The notes under the pieces: model-generated
Databases searched by the model: none
Told to the model about the DNA's origin: nothing
What the model saw: only the letters and a program-made list of their open reading frames with translations
In this document: piece after piece, positions 44,375 through 52,468 of the stretch
Position numbering within the stretch: the stretch's first letter is position 1
How the letters are laid out: each line of letters opens with the position of its first letter
Position numbers and translations under genes: made by a program
Source: Hyphococcus sp.
Lineage (GTDB): Bacteria; Pseudomonadota; Alphaproteobacteria; Caulobacterales; Parvularculaceae
Length of the DNA stretch: 64,000 nt
Assembly (NCBI GenBank): GCA_028281665.1
Contig: JANQJK010000013.1
Span: forward strand, 1-64,000
Direction: 5' to 3'

Positions 44375-44791
44375 TCAGCTTGATTTCTTGAAGAACAATT
44401 CTGGATCATCAACATCCAACCCATGCAGTTCTCCGCAGAAATCCCAGCCTTCTTTCTTCAACAAACTGCGCATGGCTGAGTTTGATCTATTGGTTGATGT
44501 CCATATTTCCGGGCGATCTCCGGCGACGGCTCTGAGCAACGCGCGCCCGAATCCCCGTTGCCGTGCTTTCTCTTCTATTATGAGTAGAGAAATAAAAGGC
44601 TTTTCAAAGAAATAACTGCGATCATAACAACAAAATCCAACGACCTTTCCTTGTTCAAACGCCAAGGTCAAACCACCTTGTTCCGCAATGGTTGCGATGT
44701 ACTTGGCTCTATCGCACAAGCCAGTTGCGAATTCGTCGATAGCAATCGCTGAGTTGATTTCATCATCGGTTGTGCCGGCTCGAACCTGCAT
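44375..44791 (-). CDS. GNAT-family N-acetyltransferase, low-GC
   Basis: A 138-residue acetyltransferase from ATG 44791 (an upstream ATG at 44896 is possible but the family usually begins like MQVRAGTTDD). The motif is LLIIEEKARQRGFGRALLRAV, and the NSAMRSLLKKEGWDFCGEL end fits the fold. Its GC content is clearly below the neighbours, suggesting acquisition from another source. Substrate unknown. Confidence 0.78.
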   Translation of the reverse strand: MQVRAGTTDDEINSAIAIDEFATGLCDRAKYIATIAEQGGLTLAFEQGKVVGFCCYDRSYFFEKPFISLLIIEEKARQRGFGRALLRAVAGDRPEIWTSTNRSNSAMRSLLKKEGWDFCGELHGLDVDDPELFFKKSS

Positions 44792-45057
44792 ATCGTCAGC
44801 GTAACATGTATAGTGCTCAAAGGCACTTTCGTTTGATTCGGCGGTCGTTGTGCCGGCGCCGCGCAAGCCCCGATAGGCCAGACTCGAGTACCACATGCGC
44901 GACCGGTATGCGCCGCGCCCTGGCGCGTTCGGAAATTGACCTTGATCATATTTCGGACTGCGAAACGCGTGGGATCTTGTTGAATGGGCAAGAAAGCGCC
45001 ATATCTCAATTCAGCAGTTTGAGTAATCTTTACAGGACATAAACAAGCGGGGAGCTT

Positions 45058-45225
45058 ATGGATCGGAAAATCAAGATCGAACAGCATGGCGGGCTCGGCG
45101 TCCTGTGGATGATCGGCTGGCTTTTCACCATCGGTTTTTTGAAGTTCGGTTTCTGGAAGGGCGCGCTGGCGCTAATCGTGTGGCCGTATTTCCTCGGCGC
45201 CCATTTCGCAGCGATCACCGGGTGA
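45058..45225 (+). CDS. 55-residue membrane protein
   Basis: ATG 45058 opens a 55-codon ORF preceded by GGGAG. The product has a short charged N-terminus (MDRKIKIEQHGG) and two hydrophobic helices around residues 13-27 and 33-50. Similar short proteins with the pattern EQHG...W..GWLFTIGF are familiar in proteobacteria. Function unknown. Confidence 0.68.
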   Translation: MDRKIKIEQHGGLGVLWMIGWLFTIGFLKFGFWKGALALIVWPYFLGAHFAAITG

Positions 45226-45269
45226 GCATGACGTGCATTGCAAGTGCTGAGCGTCGTTCCGTGAACTGA

Positions 45270-45665
45270 ATGACCGGGAACCTGCTTCTCGATTCGGCAA
45301 TTTCCATCGGCGCCATTGCGCTGATGGTGTTTATCGCATGGCTGGCGTTCAAGGCCCCGCCGGCAAAGGTCGATGAGGCCGCCGCCGCTTCGCGTCTCGC
45401 TTTCGACGAACCGGACTTTTTACCAATCTCCTGGGTTTTTGATCGGGACGGCCGGGCGGCGGTGGCCGAAGGCGCGCGCGGCGATTTCGCCCTTGTGTCC
45501 CGCCTCGGTGCGGATCTCGTGACCCGACGCTTTCCGGCCGGCGGCGCAACGGTCATGGCCGAAAAGGGCGCGCTGATCATCCGTCCGGCGGACCCCGGAT
45601 CCCGCCCGGTGACGCTCTCCTGCGCAGATGCTGCTGACTGGGCTCGCAAGATCGCCGGCGAGTGA
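45270..45665 (+). CDS. Single-helix membrane protein of unknown function
   Basis: A 131-residue protein. One helix at about residues 6-27 is followed by a soluble domain with FDRDGRAAVAEGARGDFALV near 55. The ATG at 45270 is just ahead of the hydroxylase gene, 12 nt from stop to next start, so the two are probably cotranscribed. Confidence 0.66.
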   Translation: MTGNLLLDSAISIGAIALMVFIAWLAFKAPPAKVDEAAAASRLAFDEPDFLPISWVFDRDGRAAVAEGARGDFALVSRLGADLVTRRFPAGGATVMAEKGALIIRPADPGSRPVTLSCADAADWARKIAGE

Positions 45666-45677
45666 TATCAATAGACC

Positions 45678-46598
45678 ATGGAGTTTCCGGATATCATCGG
45701 CTGGGCCGTGCCGGCCTTTGCAATTCTCGTCCTGGCGGAGATCGTCACGGCGCGGATCATCGGCAAGGGCCGCTACGAGGCGCGCGATTCCGCCGCGAGC
45801 CTGATTATGGGATTCGGCAGCGAGCTTGCGCCCCTGTTGGGCGGCGCCGCTGTTGTTGGCTCGGTTTTCTACGCCGCGTATGAGTTTCGCCTGACAGACA
45901 TTCCCAATACATGGTGGGCGGTCGTCCTGTGCTTCGTGCTGGATGATTTGCGTTATTACTGGTGGCACCGGATCAGTCATGAACGCCGCTGGTTCTGGGC
46001 GAGCCACGTGGTTCATCATTCCTCACAGCATTACAATCTGACGACGGCGTTGCGGCAGACATGGACCGGACAGATTCTCGGGCAGGTGCTGTTTAAAACC
46101 CCGCTGGTCTTTCTCGGTTTCCATCCGGCGATGGTCCTGTTCGTCGGCGCGGTGAACCTGATCTACCAGTTCTGGATTCACACCGAACTGATCCGGCGCA
46201 TGGGGCCGTTCGAGTGGATCTTTAACACGCCGAGCCATCACCGCGTTCACCACGCAACCAACCCGCGATATCTCGACGCCAATTATGCGGGCACGCTGAT
46301 TATCTGGGACCGGATGTTCGGGACATTTATTCCTGAAACCGATGAGGAGAAACCGCGCTACGGGATCGTCAAAAATCTGGGCACCTTCAATCCGCTGGTG
46401 ATTTCGTTTCACGAATGGATCGGCATGGCGAAGGACGTCATCGCTGCGAAAAGCTGGCGCGACCGGATGGGCTTTCTCTTCGGGCCGCCAGGCTGGTCGC
46501 CGGACGGCTCGCGCATGACGTCGGCCATGATCAAGGCGCGCTGGGCGAGGATTCATGCGGAAAACGCGCCGGATAGCGGTCCGATTGCGGCGGAATAG
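45678..46598 (+). CDS. Sterol desaturase/fatty acid hydroxylase superfamily protein
   Basis: A 306-residue membrane enzyme. Histidine boxes HRISHERRW, HVVHHSSQHYN and HRVHHATN bind the diiron centre. Three to four hydrophobic segments occur before and between them. It hydroxylates or desaturates a lipid; bacterial members act on carotenoids, hopanoids or fatty acids and the substrate is unknown here. Confidence 0.88.
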   Translation: MEFPDIIGWAVPAFAILVLAEIVTARIIGKGRYEARDSAASLIMGFGSELAPLLGGAAVVGSVFYAAYEFRLTDIPNTWWAVVLCFVLDDLRYYWWHRISHERRWFWASHVVHHSSQHYNLTTALRQTWTGQILGQVLFKTPLVFLGFHPAMVLFVGAVNLIYQFWIHTELIRRMGPFEWIFNTPSHHRVHHATNPRYLDANYAGTLIIWDRMFGTFIPETDEEKPRYGIVKNLGTFNPLVISFHEWIGMAKDVIAAKSWRDRMGFLFGPPGWSPDGSRMTSAMIKARWARIHAENAPDSGPIAAE

Positions 46599-46720
46599 GG
46601 GCCGAAACCGCCGGAAATTTCACGAAATTTCCCAATCCGCCCGAGAAACATCACGAAGTCTCCGCGCCTTGGACGCGTTCGCCGGTCACAGTTTCTCCCG
46701 ATGACGAAGGAGAGAGCGTG

Positions 46721-47254
46721 ATGATTTCCGTTGCAATGAAAACCGCCGCCGCCGCAATCGCCGCCGCGGGCCTTGCCTATACCTCCGCGGAGGAGGCGCT
46801 TTCCGGTCCCGCATATGGCGATGACGACCGGCTGACCGCGTTGACCGAAGAGGCGCTGGCGGAGCACGCCACGGCCGTGTTCACCCGCGCCGACCGCGAC
46901 CGGAGCGGCGCCCTCAACAGCGATGAGTATGCTGCGCTGTCGATCGTCTCGGCAGAGCTGGCCCGGCTGAACGGGTTTGTGGTTATCGAGAGCGAGAACG
47001 GCCACGGCACGCTGGCGCTCGCCGGTCTTACGCCGTCGGCGCTCAGCCAGTCCGAGCACGTGCGGGTCGACGCCGTCGCGCGCTCGGCGTTTTACCGGCA
47101 TGCGGGCAATGACGGTCTTATGGATGCGCAAGAATACGCCAACGCCCAGCAGGCGATGTTCGAGGTTGCCGATTTCAACCGGAATGGCGTTCTGAAAAGG
47201 GGCGAGCTGAAAGCGTTCGCGAACAAACAGGCGCTCGTCTCCGCCGGCGTCTGA
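46721..47254 (+). CDS. Secreted EF-hand domain protein
   Basis: A 177-residue protein with a signal peptide (about 1-22). Two calcium-loop motifs are seen, DRDRSGALNSDEY near 65 and DFNRNGVLKRGEL near 154, the latter with Asn and Lys replacing some ligands. ATG at 46721 follows AAGGAGAGAG; a GTG one codon earlier is possible. Probably a periplasmic calcium sensor or scaffold. Confidence 0.78.
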   Translation: MISVAMKTAAAAIAAAGLAYTSAEEALSGPAYGDDDRLTALTEEALAEHATAVFTRADRDRSGALNSDEYAALSIVSAELARLNGFVVIESENGHGTLALAGLTPSALSQSEHVRVDAVARSAFYRHAGNDGLMDAQEYANAQQAMFEVADFNRNGVLKRGELKAFANKQALVSAGV

Positions 47255-47272
47255 CGCGGGGCGCCCATGAAA

Positions 47273-47308
47273 AAAAGGGCCGCCGGCAATATTGCCGGCG
47301 CCCCTTTT
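47273..47308. terminator. Bidirectional terminator between EF-hand gene and pspF
   Basis: A near-perfect stem of about 18 bp: AAAAGGG-C-CGCCGGCAAT against ATTGCCGGCG-C-CCCTTTT with one C/C mismatch and almost no loop. A-run on one side and T-run on the other serve both strands. Confidence 0.85.
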
Positions 47309-47428
47309 CGCGTCCCCGCGTCCAGTGCAAAGAGGACTTCTGCTATAATTAGCGCCGTGATCGCAGCTTCAATCAAGACGCAGAGCGGCGATTTGACGGC
47401 ATCTGCGCTGAAACTGCGCGGAATTGGA

Positions 47429-48505
47429 TTATCCTGCTAAAGCGTGGGCAAATCCTGCGATTTTCTTCGCGTCGATATCATGCTTGCGGACGATGCCGCG
47501 GAGCTGGTCGTAGCTGAGGCCCAGGCGGTCCGCGGCGCGCTTCTGGCTGCCGCCGGCGGCGGCGAGGGCGTCTGTGACCAGACGCTTCTCAATATTGTCG
47601 AGATGGGTGCGGAGGTCTCCGGCAAGGGCGGCCGGCGCGCGCGCGGGCGTCGCTGTTTCCGGGATCTGCGGGGACGGCGAACCCGCCGGAGTATTGCCGA
47701 TCGATGCGCCAATCGGCGCGCCCGCCTGTTCGAAGGGATCGATGGTCACGCTTTCGATCTGTCCGGCGGCGTCGTCTCGGGACCAGTGAAACATCGCCCG
47801 TTCCGCTGCATTTTTCAGTTCACGGACATTGCCCGGCCAGTGATGGCCCTGCAAGGCGGCGACGGCGGCCGGGGCGAGACCGGGAAATGCGACGCCAAGC
47901 TCCGCCGCCATGGCGGCGGCGAAATGCGCCGCGAGCAAAGGAATATCCTCACGCCGGTTCCGCAGGGGCGGCGCGATCACAACGTCAAAGGCCAGCCTGT
48001 CGAGCAAATCGGCGCGAAAGGCGCCGCTCGCCGCCCGGGCCCGCAGATCCACGTTGGCGGCGGCGACAATGCGCACATCGGCGACGCGAGCCTCTTCGCC
48101 GCCGACGCGCTCATACTCGCCATATTCAATAACGCGTAAGAGTTTCTCCTGAACGCGGCCGCTCGCCGACGCGATTTCGTCAAGGAACAGCGTGCCCCCT
48201 TCCGCCCGTTCAAAACGGCCCCGATGTTTTTTCGTGGCGCCGGTGAAGGCGCCCGCCTCATGGCCGAACAATTCGCTTTCGAGCAGCTCCTCGTTCATGG
48301 CCGCGCAGTTCAGTTTTACCAGCGGCGCTTCCCACCGGGCCGACAGGAAATGCAGCCGCGCCGCCAGCAGCTCCTTGCCCGTGCCCCGTTCGCCGAGAAT
48401 CAGCACCGGACGGTCAACGCCCGCCACATCGGATGCGTGGGCGAGGGCGTCGAGGAAGACCGGGCTCTGGCCGATGAGTTCAGGGGCGGTTGGCTGGGTT
48501 TCCAC
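47429..48505 (-). CDS. pspF: Sigma-54-dependent activator of the phage shock operon
   Basis: A 358-residue bacterial enhancer-binding protein without a receiver domain. The AAA+ domain starts near residue 9: Walker A GERGTGKE (38-45), sigma-54 contact loop GAFTGA (85-90), Walker B LFLDE (106-110). The C-terminal helix-turn-helix (LSYDQLRGIVRKHD) is of Fis type. PspA normally inhibits it. Divergent from the psp operon across a 197-nt gap containing a -24/-12 promoter. Confidence 0.93.
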   Translation of the reverse strand: METQPTAPELIGQSPVFLDALAHASDVAGVDRPVLILGERGTGKELLAARLHFLSARWEAPLVKLNCAAMNEELLESELFGHEAGAFTGATKKHRGRFERAEGGTLFLDEIASASGRVQEKLLRVIEYGEYERVGGEEARVADVRIVAAANVDLRARAASGAFRADLLDRLAFDVVIAPPLRNRREDIPLLAAHFAAAMAAELGVAFPGLAPAAVAALQGHHWPGNVRELKNAAERAMFHWSRDDAAGQIESVTIDPFEQAGAPIGASIGNTPAGSPSPQIPETATPARAPAALAGDLRTHLDNIEKRLVTDALAAAGGSQKRAADRLGLSYDQLRGIVRKHDIDAKKIAGFAHALAG

Positions 48506-48637
48506 GAGTGAAAAATACCATTTATGCTGGCGAAATTATCCGGAAGATAGGTAAATTTTACGCGAATTTCAATGGTGCAAATCACACTCTACAAATAATA
48601 TCTTTTTAAATCAGTACCTTATGGAAATTCACCAAAG

Positions 48638-48655
48638 TTGGCACGGCTTTCGCAA
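48638..48655 (+). promoter_or_regulatory. Sigma-54 promoter of the psp operon
   Basis: TTGGCACGGCTTTCGCAA matches the -24/-12 consensus TGGCACG-N4-TTGCA with one change; GG at 48640-48641 and GC at 48652-48653 are exactly 10 nt apart. It lies about 50-65 nt before the first small ORF. PspF sites are expected in the AT-rich sequence upstream, 48510-48625. Confidence 0.85.
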
Positions 48656-48702
48656 TGGTTAAGGCCAGACGGGAAATTCAACCCCGCAAAAAGGAGATCA
48701 GA

Positions 48703-48828
48703 ATGAGCCGTTACCGATATGACGACCGCCGCTGGGACAGCCGACTGGAGCGCGCCGTAACCGGCCGCGCCGGCTTCGCCTGGGGCGCCTTTTTTATTGG
48801 ATTCATCCTTGGCGGGATCATTTTTTAA
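48703..48828 (+). CDS. 41-residue membrane protein, first gene of psp operon
   Basis: ATG 48703 with AAGGAG 7 nt upstream opens a 41-codon ORF. An Arg/Asp-rich N-terminus (MSRYRYDDRRWDSRL) is followed by one hydrophobic helix with GXXXG-like spacing (WGAFFIGFILGGIIF). It stands between the sigma-54 promoter and pspA, with a stop 14 nt before pspA. It is not any named Psp protein that I recognise. Confidence 0.68.
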   Translation: MSRYRYDDRRWDSRLERAVTGRAGFAWGAFFIGFILGGIIF

Positions 48829-48842
48829 GGAGGCCATGACTC

Positions 48843-49517
48843 ATGGGTGTTTTTTCCAGACTGAGCGACATCGTGAACTCGAACATCAACTCCATGCTCG
48901 ATCGCGCCGAAGATCCTGAAAAGATCGTGCGCCTGATCATCCAGGAGATGGAGGACACGTTGGTTGAAGTGCGCGCCAACGCAGCGCGCGCCATTGCGGA
49001 CAAGAAGGAAATCACGCGCAAGCGCGATGAATTCAAACGCCGCTCGACCGAGTGGGAAACCAAGGCGGAACTGGCCATCGGCAAGGGCCGCGAGGATCTG
49101 GCGAGAGGCGCGATCGGCGCAAAACGCAAGGCCGAGGAAATGATCGGCCTGCTCGACAAAGAGCTGACGGCGATCGACGAGACGGTCGACAAAACCAATG
49201 ACGATCTCAGCAAATTGCAGGGCAAGCTGAAAGAAGCGCGCGCCAAGCAGCGGTCTCTCGAAGTGCGCCGCAATGCAGCGTCCGACGCCGTGCGCATCAG
49301 CCGGCAGGTTCATGACGGCCGGATCGACGAAGCGCTTGCGCGGTTCGAGCGATACGAACGGCGGGTCGACGAACTGGAGGCCGAAGCGGAAAGCTGGGTG
49401 CTCGGTCGTCCGCGTACGCTTGAAGACGAATTTGCCGAGCTGGAATCGGAAGATGCGGTAAAAGCTGAGCTTGACGCCTTGAAAGCGCGCCTTGCAGCCC
49501 GCACATCACAAAGTTGA
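48843..49517 (+). CDS. pspA: Phage shock protein A
   Basis: A 224-residue PspA/IM30 protein. It begins with the amphipathic GVFSRLSDIVNSNINSMLDRAEDPEK and is mostly long coiled coil. It guards the inner membrane under stress and inhibits PspF. AAGGAGGCC precedes the ATG. Confidence 0.95.
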   Translation: MGVFSRLSDIVNSNINSMLDRAEDPEKIVRLIIQEMEDTLVEVRANAARAIADKKEITRKRDEFKRRSTEWETKAELAIGKGREDLARGAIGAKRKAEEMIGLLDKELTAIDETVDKTNDDLSKLQGKLKEARAKQRSLEVRRNAASDAVRISRQVHDGRIDEALARFERYERRVDELEAEAESWVLGRPRTLEDEFAELESEDAVKAELDALKARLAARTSQS

Positions 49518-49541
49518 GGGCATTAGGGAAGGTATTGGGCG

Positions 49542-49787
49542 ATGGCGGATTTTATCTGGGTTGTGGCGATTGTCGCAATTATCTTTGTGGCCTGTCCGGC
49601 GGTGTTTCTGCACTACCAGACAGAGCTTCGGAAAACGAAGTCGATCTCGGCGGACGACGAACGGCTTGTCGATGATCTGTGGCGAACGGCGCAGCGTCTG
49701 GAACGCCGCGTTGAAGCGCTCGAAACGATCCTCGACAAGGAAGCGCCGGACTGGCGCGACGATTATCCGGAGCGTCCCAATGCCTGA
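49542..49787 (+). CDS. pspB: Phage shock protein B
   Basis: An 81-residue protein with one N-terminal helix (residues 4-24) and a cytosolic coiled-coil part (LWRTAQRLERRVEALETIL). It senses membrane stress with PspC and binds PspA. It overlaps pspC by 8 nt. Confidence 0.9.
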   Translation: MADFIWVVAIVAIIFVACPAVFLHYQTELRKTKSISADDERLVDDLWRTAQRLERRVEALETILDKEAPDWRDDYPERPNA

Positions 49788-50250
49788 GCATCATCACCAT
49801 CACCACCATCATCACTGGCGCGATCGGTCCGGCTACGCCCATCGCGCCGGCGATCCGGGGCCGGGCCCCAATCGACATCGTCTGTATCGGGATAAAGAGC
49901 GCGGCATGCTTGCGGGCGTCTGCGCAGGGATCGCCAACTATTACGGTTGGCCGGTCGAAGTGCTGCGCATTGCAGTACTCGGATCGTTCTTTTTCTTCGG
50001 GCCGTTCACCATCATCGCTTATGTGGTCGCGGCGTTCGTCATCAAGACCGCCCCGGCGATCCCCGAATATGAATCGCGCGAGGAAGAGAGGTTCTGGCGT
50101 ACATTTTCTACGCGGCCGCGCGCCACCTTCTCGGAACTGAAACACCGGTTCCGCGCGCTGGACGCCCGCATTGTCGATCTTGAGACGGCGGTGACGTCTA
50201 ACGAATACGGCCTGCGCAAGGCGTTTCGCGACCTCGAACGCGGTGTCTGA
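49780..50250 (+). CDS. pspC: Phage shock protein C with N-terminal polyhistidine stretch
   Basis: A 156-residue PspC-domain protein. Residues 4-12 are nine consecutive histidines, followed by a charged, Gly/Pro-rich stretch and the PspC core LYRDKERGMLAGVCAGIANYYG with one or two helices (about 70-100), then a C-terminal amphipathic helix. Start 49780 overlaps pspB. A native metal-binding head in place of the usual N-terminus is noteworthy. Confidence 0.9.
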   Translation: MPEHHHHHHHHHWRDRSGYAHRAGDPGPGPNRHRLYRDKERGMLAGVCAGIANYYGWPVEVLRIAVLGSFFFFGPFTIIAYVVAAFVIKTAPAIPEYESREEERFWRTFSTRPRATFSELKHRFRALDARIVDLETAVTSNEYGLRKAFRDLERGV

Positions 50251-50350
50251 CCAACAACGACTGAACTGAGATTTTGAGCGCTTCCGAGCGGGCGGACGGG
50301 AGGACTCCGTTCTGCGCCGGGCGCCGAAGAGACCGGATGGGAGAGAGTAG

Positions 50351-50518
50351 ATGACCATATTGCTGATTATCGGGAAGGCGCTGGGGCTGATCGTCCTCGC
50401 CGCATTGCTTTTCCTCGGCTTTGCCGAGGCGCTGGACGCAAGAATGGTCGGCGTTCCTTCCCCACAGGAACTCTGCGCCGGTCAGCCGATCACCCGCTGT
50501 TTCTGGGCGATCATATAA
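50351..50518 (+). CDS. 55-residue membrane protein at the end of the psp operon
   Basis: ATG 50351 with GGGAGAGAG upstream opens 55 codons. An N-terminal helix (about 3-23) is followed by a short tail with two Cys (ELCAGQPITRCFW). It follows pspC by 100 nt in the same direction. Its size and place recall PspD or PspG, but the sequence is not clearly either. Confidence 0.55.
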   Translation: MTILLIIGKALGLIVLAALLFLGFAEALDARMVGVPSPQELCAGQPITRCFWAII

Positions 50519-50611
50519 GGCGCGCTTGCCGCGCAGGCTGGCGGCGCATATCCTCGCAACCCTATGCCGCCGGCAAGACCCCGTGCGGCGCCAGCGAGGA
50601 CGCAGAGTTAA

Positions 50612-51679
50612 GTGGACAAAGGGGACGGGAGCGGCGCAACCGGCGGCGCTTGCGATAAAAACAAGCAAAGCAAGAGCGGAAAGACCAGGCGGGCGCCGCG
50701 GTGCCGGCTGCGTTTTGCAGCCCTTGATCTCGGCACCAATAACTGTCGCCTGTTAATTGCAGCGCCGCATGGGCGGTCGTTGCGGATTGTCGACGCATTT
50801 TCGCGCATCGTGCGTCTTGGCGAGGGCGTCTCGTCAAACGGCGTGCTCTCCGAGGCGGCGATGGACCGCGCCATCGATGCGTTGAAGGTCTGCGCCCGGA
50901 AGATGACCCAGCGCGGCGTTACCCATCAGCGATGCATCGCGACGCAGGCCTGTCGTTCGGCGAAGAACGGCGGCGCGTTTCTTGAGCGCGTCAAAAGCGA
51001 AGCCGGCCTCGACTTTGATATCATTACCACCGAAGAGGAGGCGCGCCTCGCCGTTGACGGCTGCGCCGATCTCATTGACCCGAAAGCGGGCGCCGCCCTC
51101 ATTTTCGATATTGGCGGCGGCTCCACCGAATTGTCATGGATGAAACGGGTCGATGACGGCGGATTCGAACCGGCGGCCTGGACGTCGATTCCTTTCGGCG
51201 TCGTCAGTCTCTCAGAAAAATATGACGGCGCCGCGCTGACCAGCGACGCTTATGAAAGTGCGATTGAGGACGTGCGCGCCGCGCTTGTGGCGTTCGGCGA
51301 TCCGGCGCAGCTCGCCAATGTCTTCAAAGCGGGCGATGCGCATTTCCTCGGCACGTCCGGCACCGTGACATCAATCGCCGGGGTGCATCTGAAACTGCCG
51401 AGATATCGCCGCGACAAGGTCGACGGGCTATGGCTGACGACGGAGGAAGCCGGCGCCGTTACGGAGCGCCTGAGCGCCATGTCCCTTGCGGAACGGGCGG
51501 AACAGCCCTGCATTGGACCGGAACGCGCAGACCTTGTGGTTTGCGGCTGCGCCATCCTCGACGCGTTGACCCGTGAATGGCCGGTAACGCGCATTCGCGT
51601 CGCTGATCGGGGCCTGCGCGAGGGGCTGCTCGCCGATCTTGCAAAACAGGCGCGCAAGGAAAGCCGACGCAAGGCGTAA
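50612..51679 (+). CDS. Ppx/GppA family exopolyphosphatase/pppGpp phosphatase
   Basis: A 355-residue protein of the ASKHA fold. Phosphate loop motifs are AALDLGTNNCRLLIA near residue 36 and FDIGGGSTELS near 165. The short length fits the alphaproteobacterial single-domain form. GTG start at 50612 lacks a clear ribosome site, so the N-terminal 25 basic residues are uncertain. It degrades polyphosphate or removes a phosphate from pppGpp; which is not decided by sequence. Confidence 0.86.
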   Translation: MDKGDGSGATGGACDKNKQSKSGKTRRAPRCRLRFAALDLGTNNCRLLIAAPHGRSLRIVDAFSRIVRLGEGVSSNGVLSEAAMDRAIDALKVCARKMTQRGVTHQRCIATQACRSAKNGGAFLERVKSEAGLDFDIITTEEEARLAVDGCADLIDPKAGAALIFDIGGGSTELSWMKRVDDGGFEPAAWTSIPFGVVSLSEKYDGAALTSDAYESAIEDVRAALVAFGDPAQLANVFKAGDAHFLGTSGTVTSIAGVHLKLPRYRRDKVDGLWLTTEEAGAVTERLSAMSLAERAEQPCIGPERADLVVCGCAILDALTREWPVTRIRVADRGLREGLLADLAKQARKESRRKA

Positions 51680-51716
51680 ACAAATCTGTCGGTTTGAAGA
51701 CGTGTCTCGGCGACGG

Positions 51717-52409
51717 TTATTGCAACGGCGTCGGACAAAGCATCCTGATCGGACAGCGGCGACAGACCGGAACGCCGGATCGGCAGATGGTCTGGCCGAG
51801 TTTCTTCATAAGCTGATGGTGTTCGTCAAAGTCTGATGCGGTCCACGCCGAGGGTAGCGAAGGCGCGATGGAATCATAGGCTTGCGCGAAATTGGCTTTC
51901 GTCCCCACGAGCTTCAGACGACGCAATATGCGCAGATGGTGCGTGTCGATCACCAGCGCGCGTTTGCGCAGGGTGCTGAAGTTCAAGGTCGCGGCGGCGA
52001 TTTTGCGACCCACGCCCGGCAAGCGTTCCAGCCGCGTAATGGCTTCCTCCGTAGGCAGAGGTTTTAGACCCTTAAGCGTTGGCTCGCCGCCATCCTTGCT
52101 GATGGCGCTGAGCGCCGCTTTGAGGCGCGTCGCCTTCACGCCGGCGAACGTGACCGCGCGAATTCTGTCACGGATGTCCGCCGCCGGCGCATCCCGGACA
52201 GCGGACCATGCCGTGTAACGCCGGGTCAGCGCCTCGAAGGCGGCCCTCGACGTTTCGCTCCGGGTTCGCCCGCCGATCATGCCCATGGCGAGCTGACTGA
52301 CGGGGGACAGTTGCCTGAACGGGCCTTGCGGGCCGAAGCGCGCCGCCAGCCGCCTGTGGATTTCTAAAACTGTGGCGGCGCGACCGTCGAAATTGAGCGG
52401 AAGCTGCAT
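51717..52409 (-). CDS. Endonuclease III-like HhH-GPD DNA glycosylase
   Basis: A 230-residue DNA repair enzyme. The helix-hairpin-helix LERLPGVGRKIAAATL has the catalytic Lys position and IDTHHLRI the catalytic Asp. The iron-sulfur loop at the end is C209-x6-C216-x2-C219-x5-C225. It removes oxidised bases or acts as a related glycosylase. It is not the canonical Nth by sequence start, so I leave the symbol empty. Confidence 0.85.
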   Translation of the reverse strand: MQLPLNFDGRAATVLEIHRRLAARFGPQGPFRQLSPVSQLAMGMIGGRTRSETSRAAFEALTRRYTAWSAVRDAPAADIRDRIRAVTFAGVKATRLKAALSAISKDGGEPTLKGLKPLPTEEAITRLERLPGVGRKIAAATLNFSTLRKRALVIDTHHLRILRRLKLVGTKANFAQAYDSIAPSLPSAWTASDFDEHHQLMKKLGQTICRSGVPVCRRCPIRMLCPTPLQ

Positions 52410-52468
52410 AGCCGTCGAATGCTATGCCGCGAATAAGAACAAATAAAGAACATTTTTCGCCGGCGCGT

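Noticed and set aside
47092..47376. A 94-codon leftward frame starting IEAAITALIIAEVLF
   Set aside because: It reads through the bidirectional terminator into the EF-hand gene; no family match.
51168..51180. GATTCGAACC, resembling a tRNA T-loop
   Set aside because: Inside the Ppx/GppA gene; no cloverleaf.
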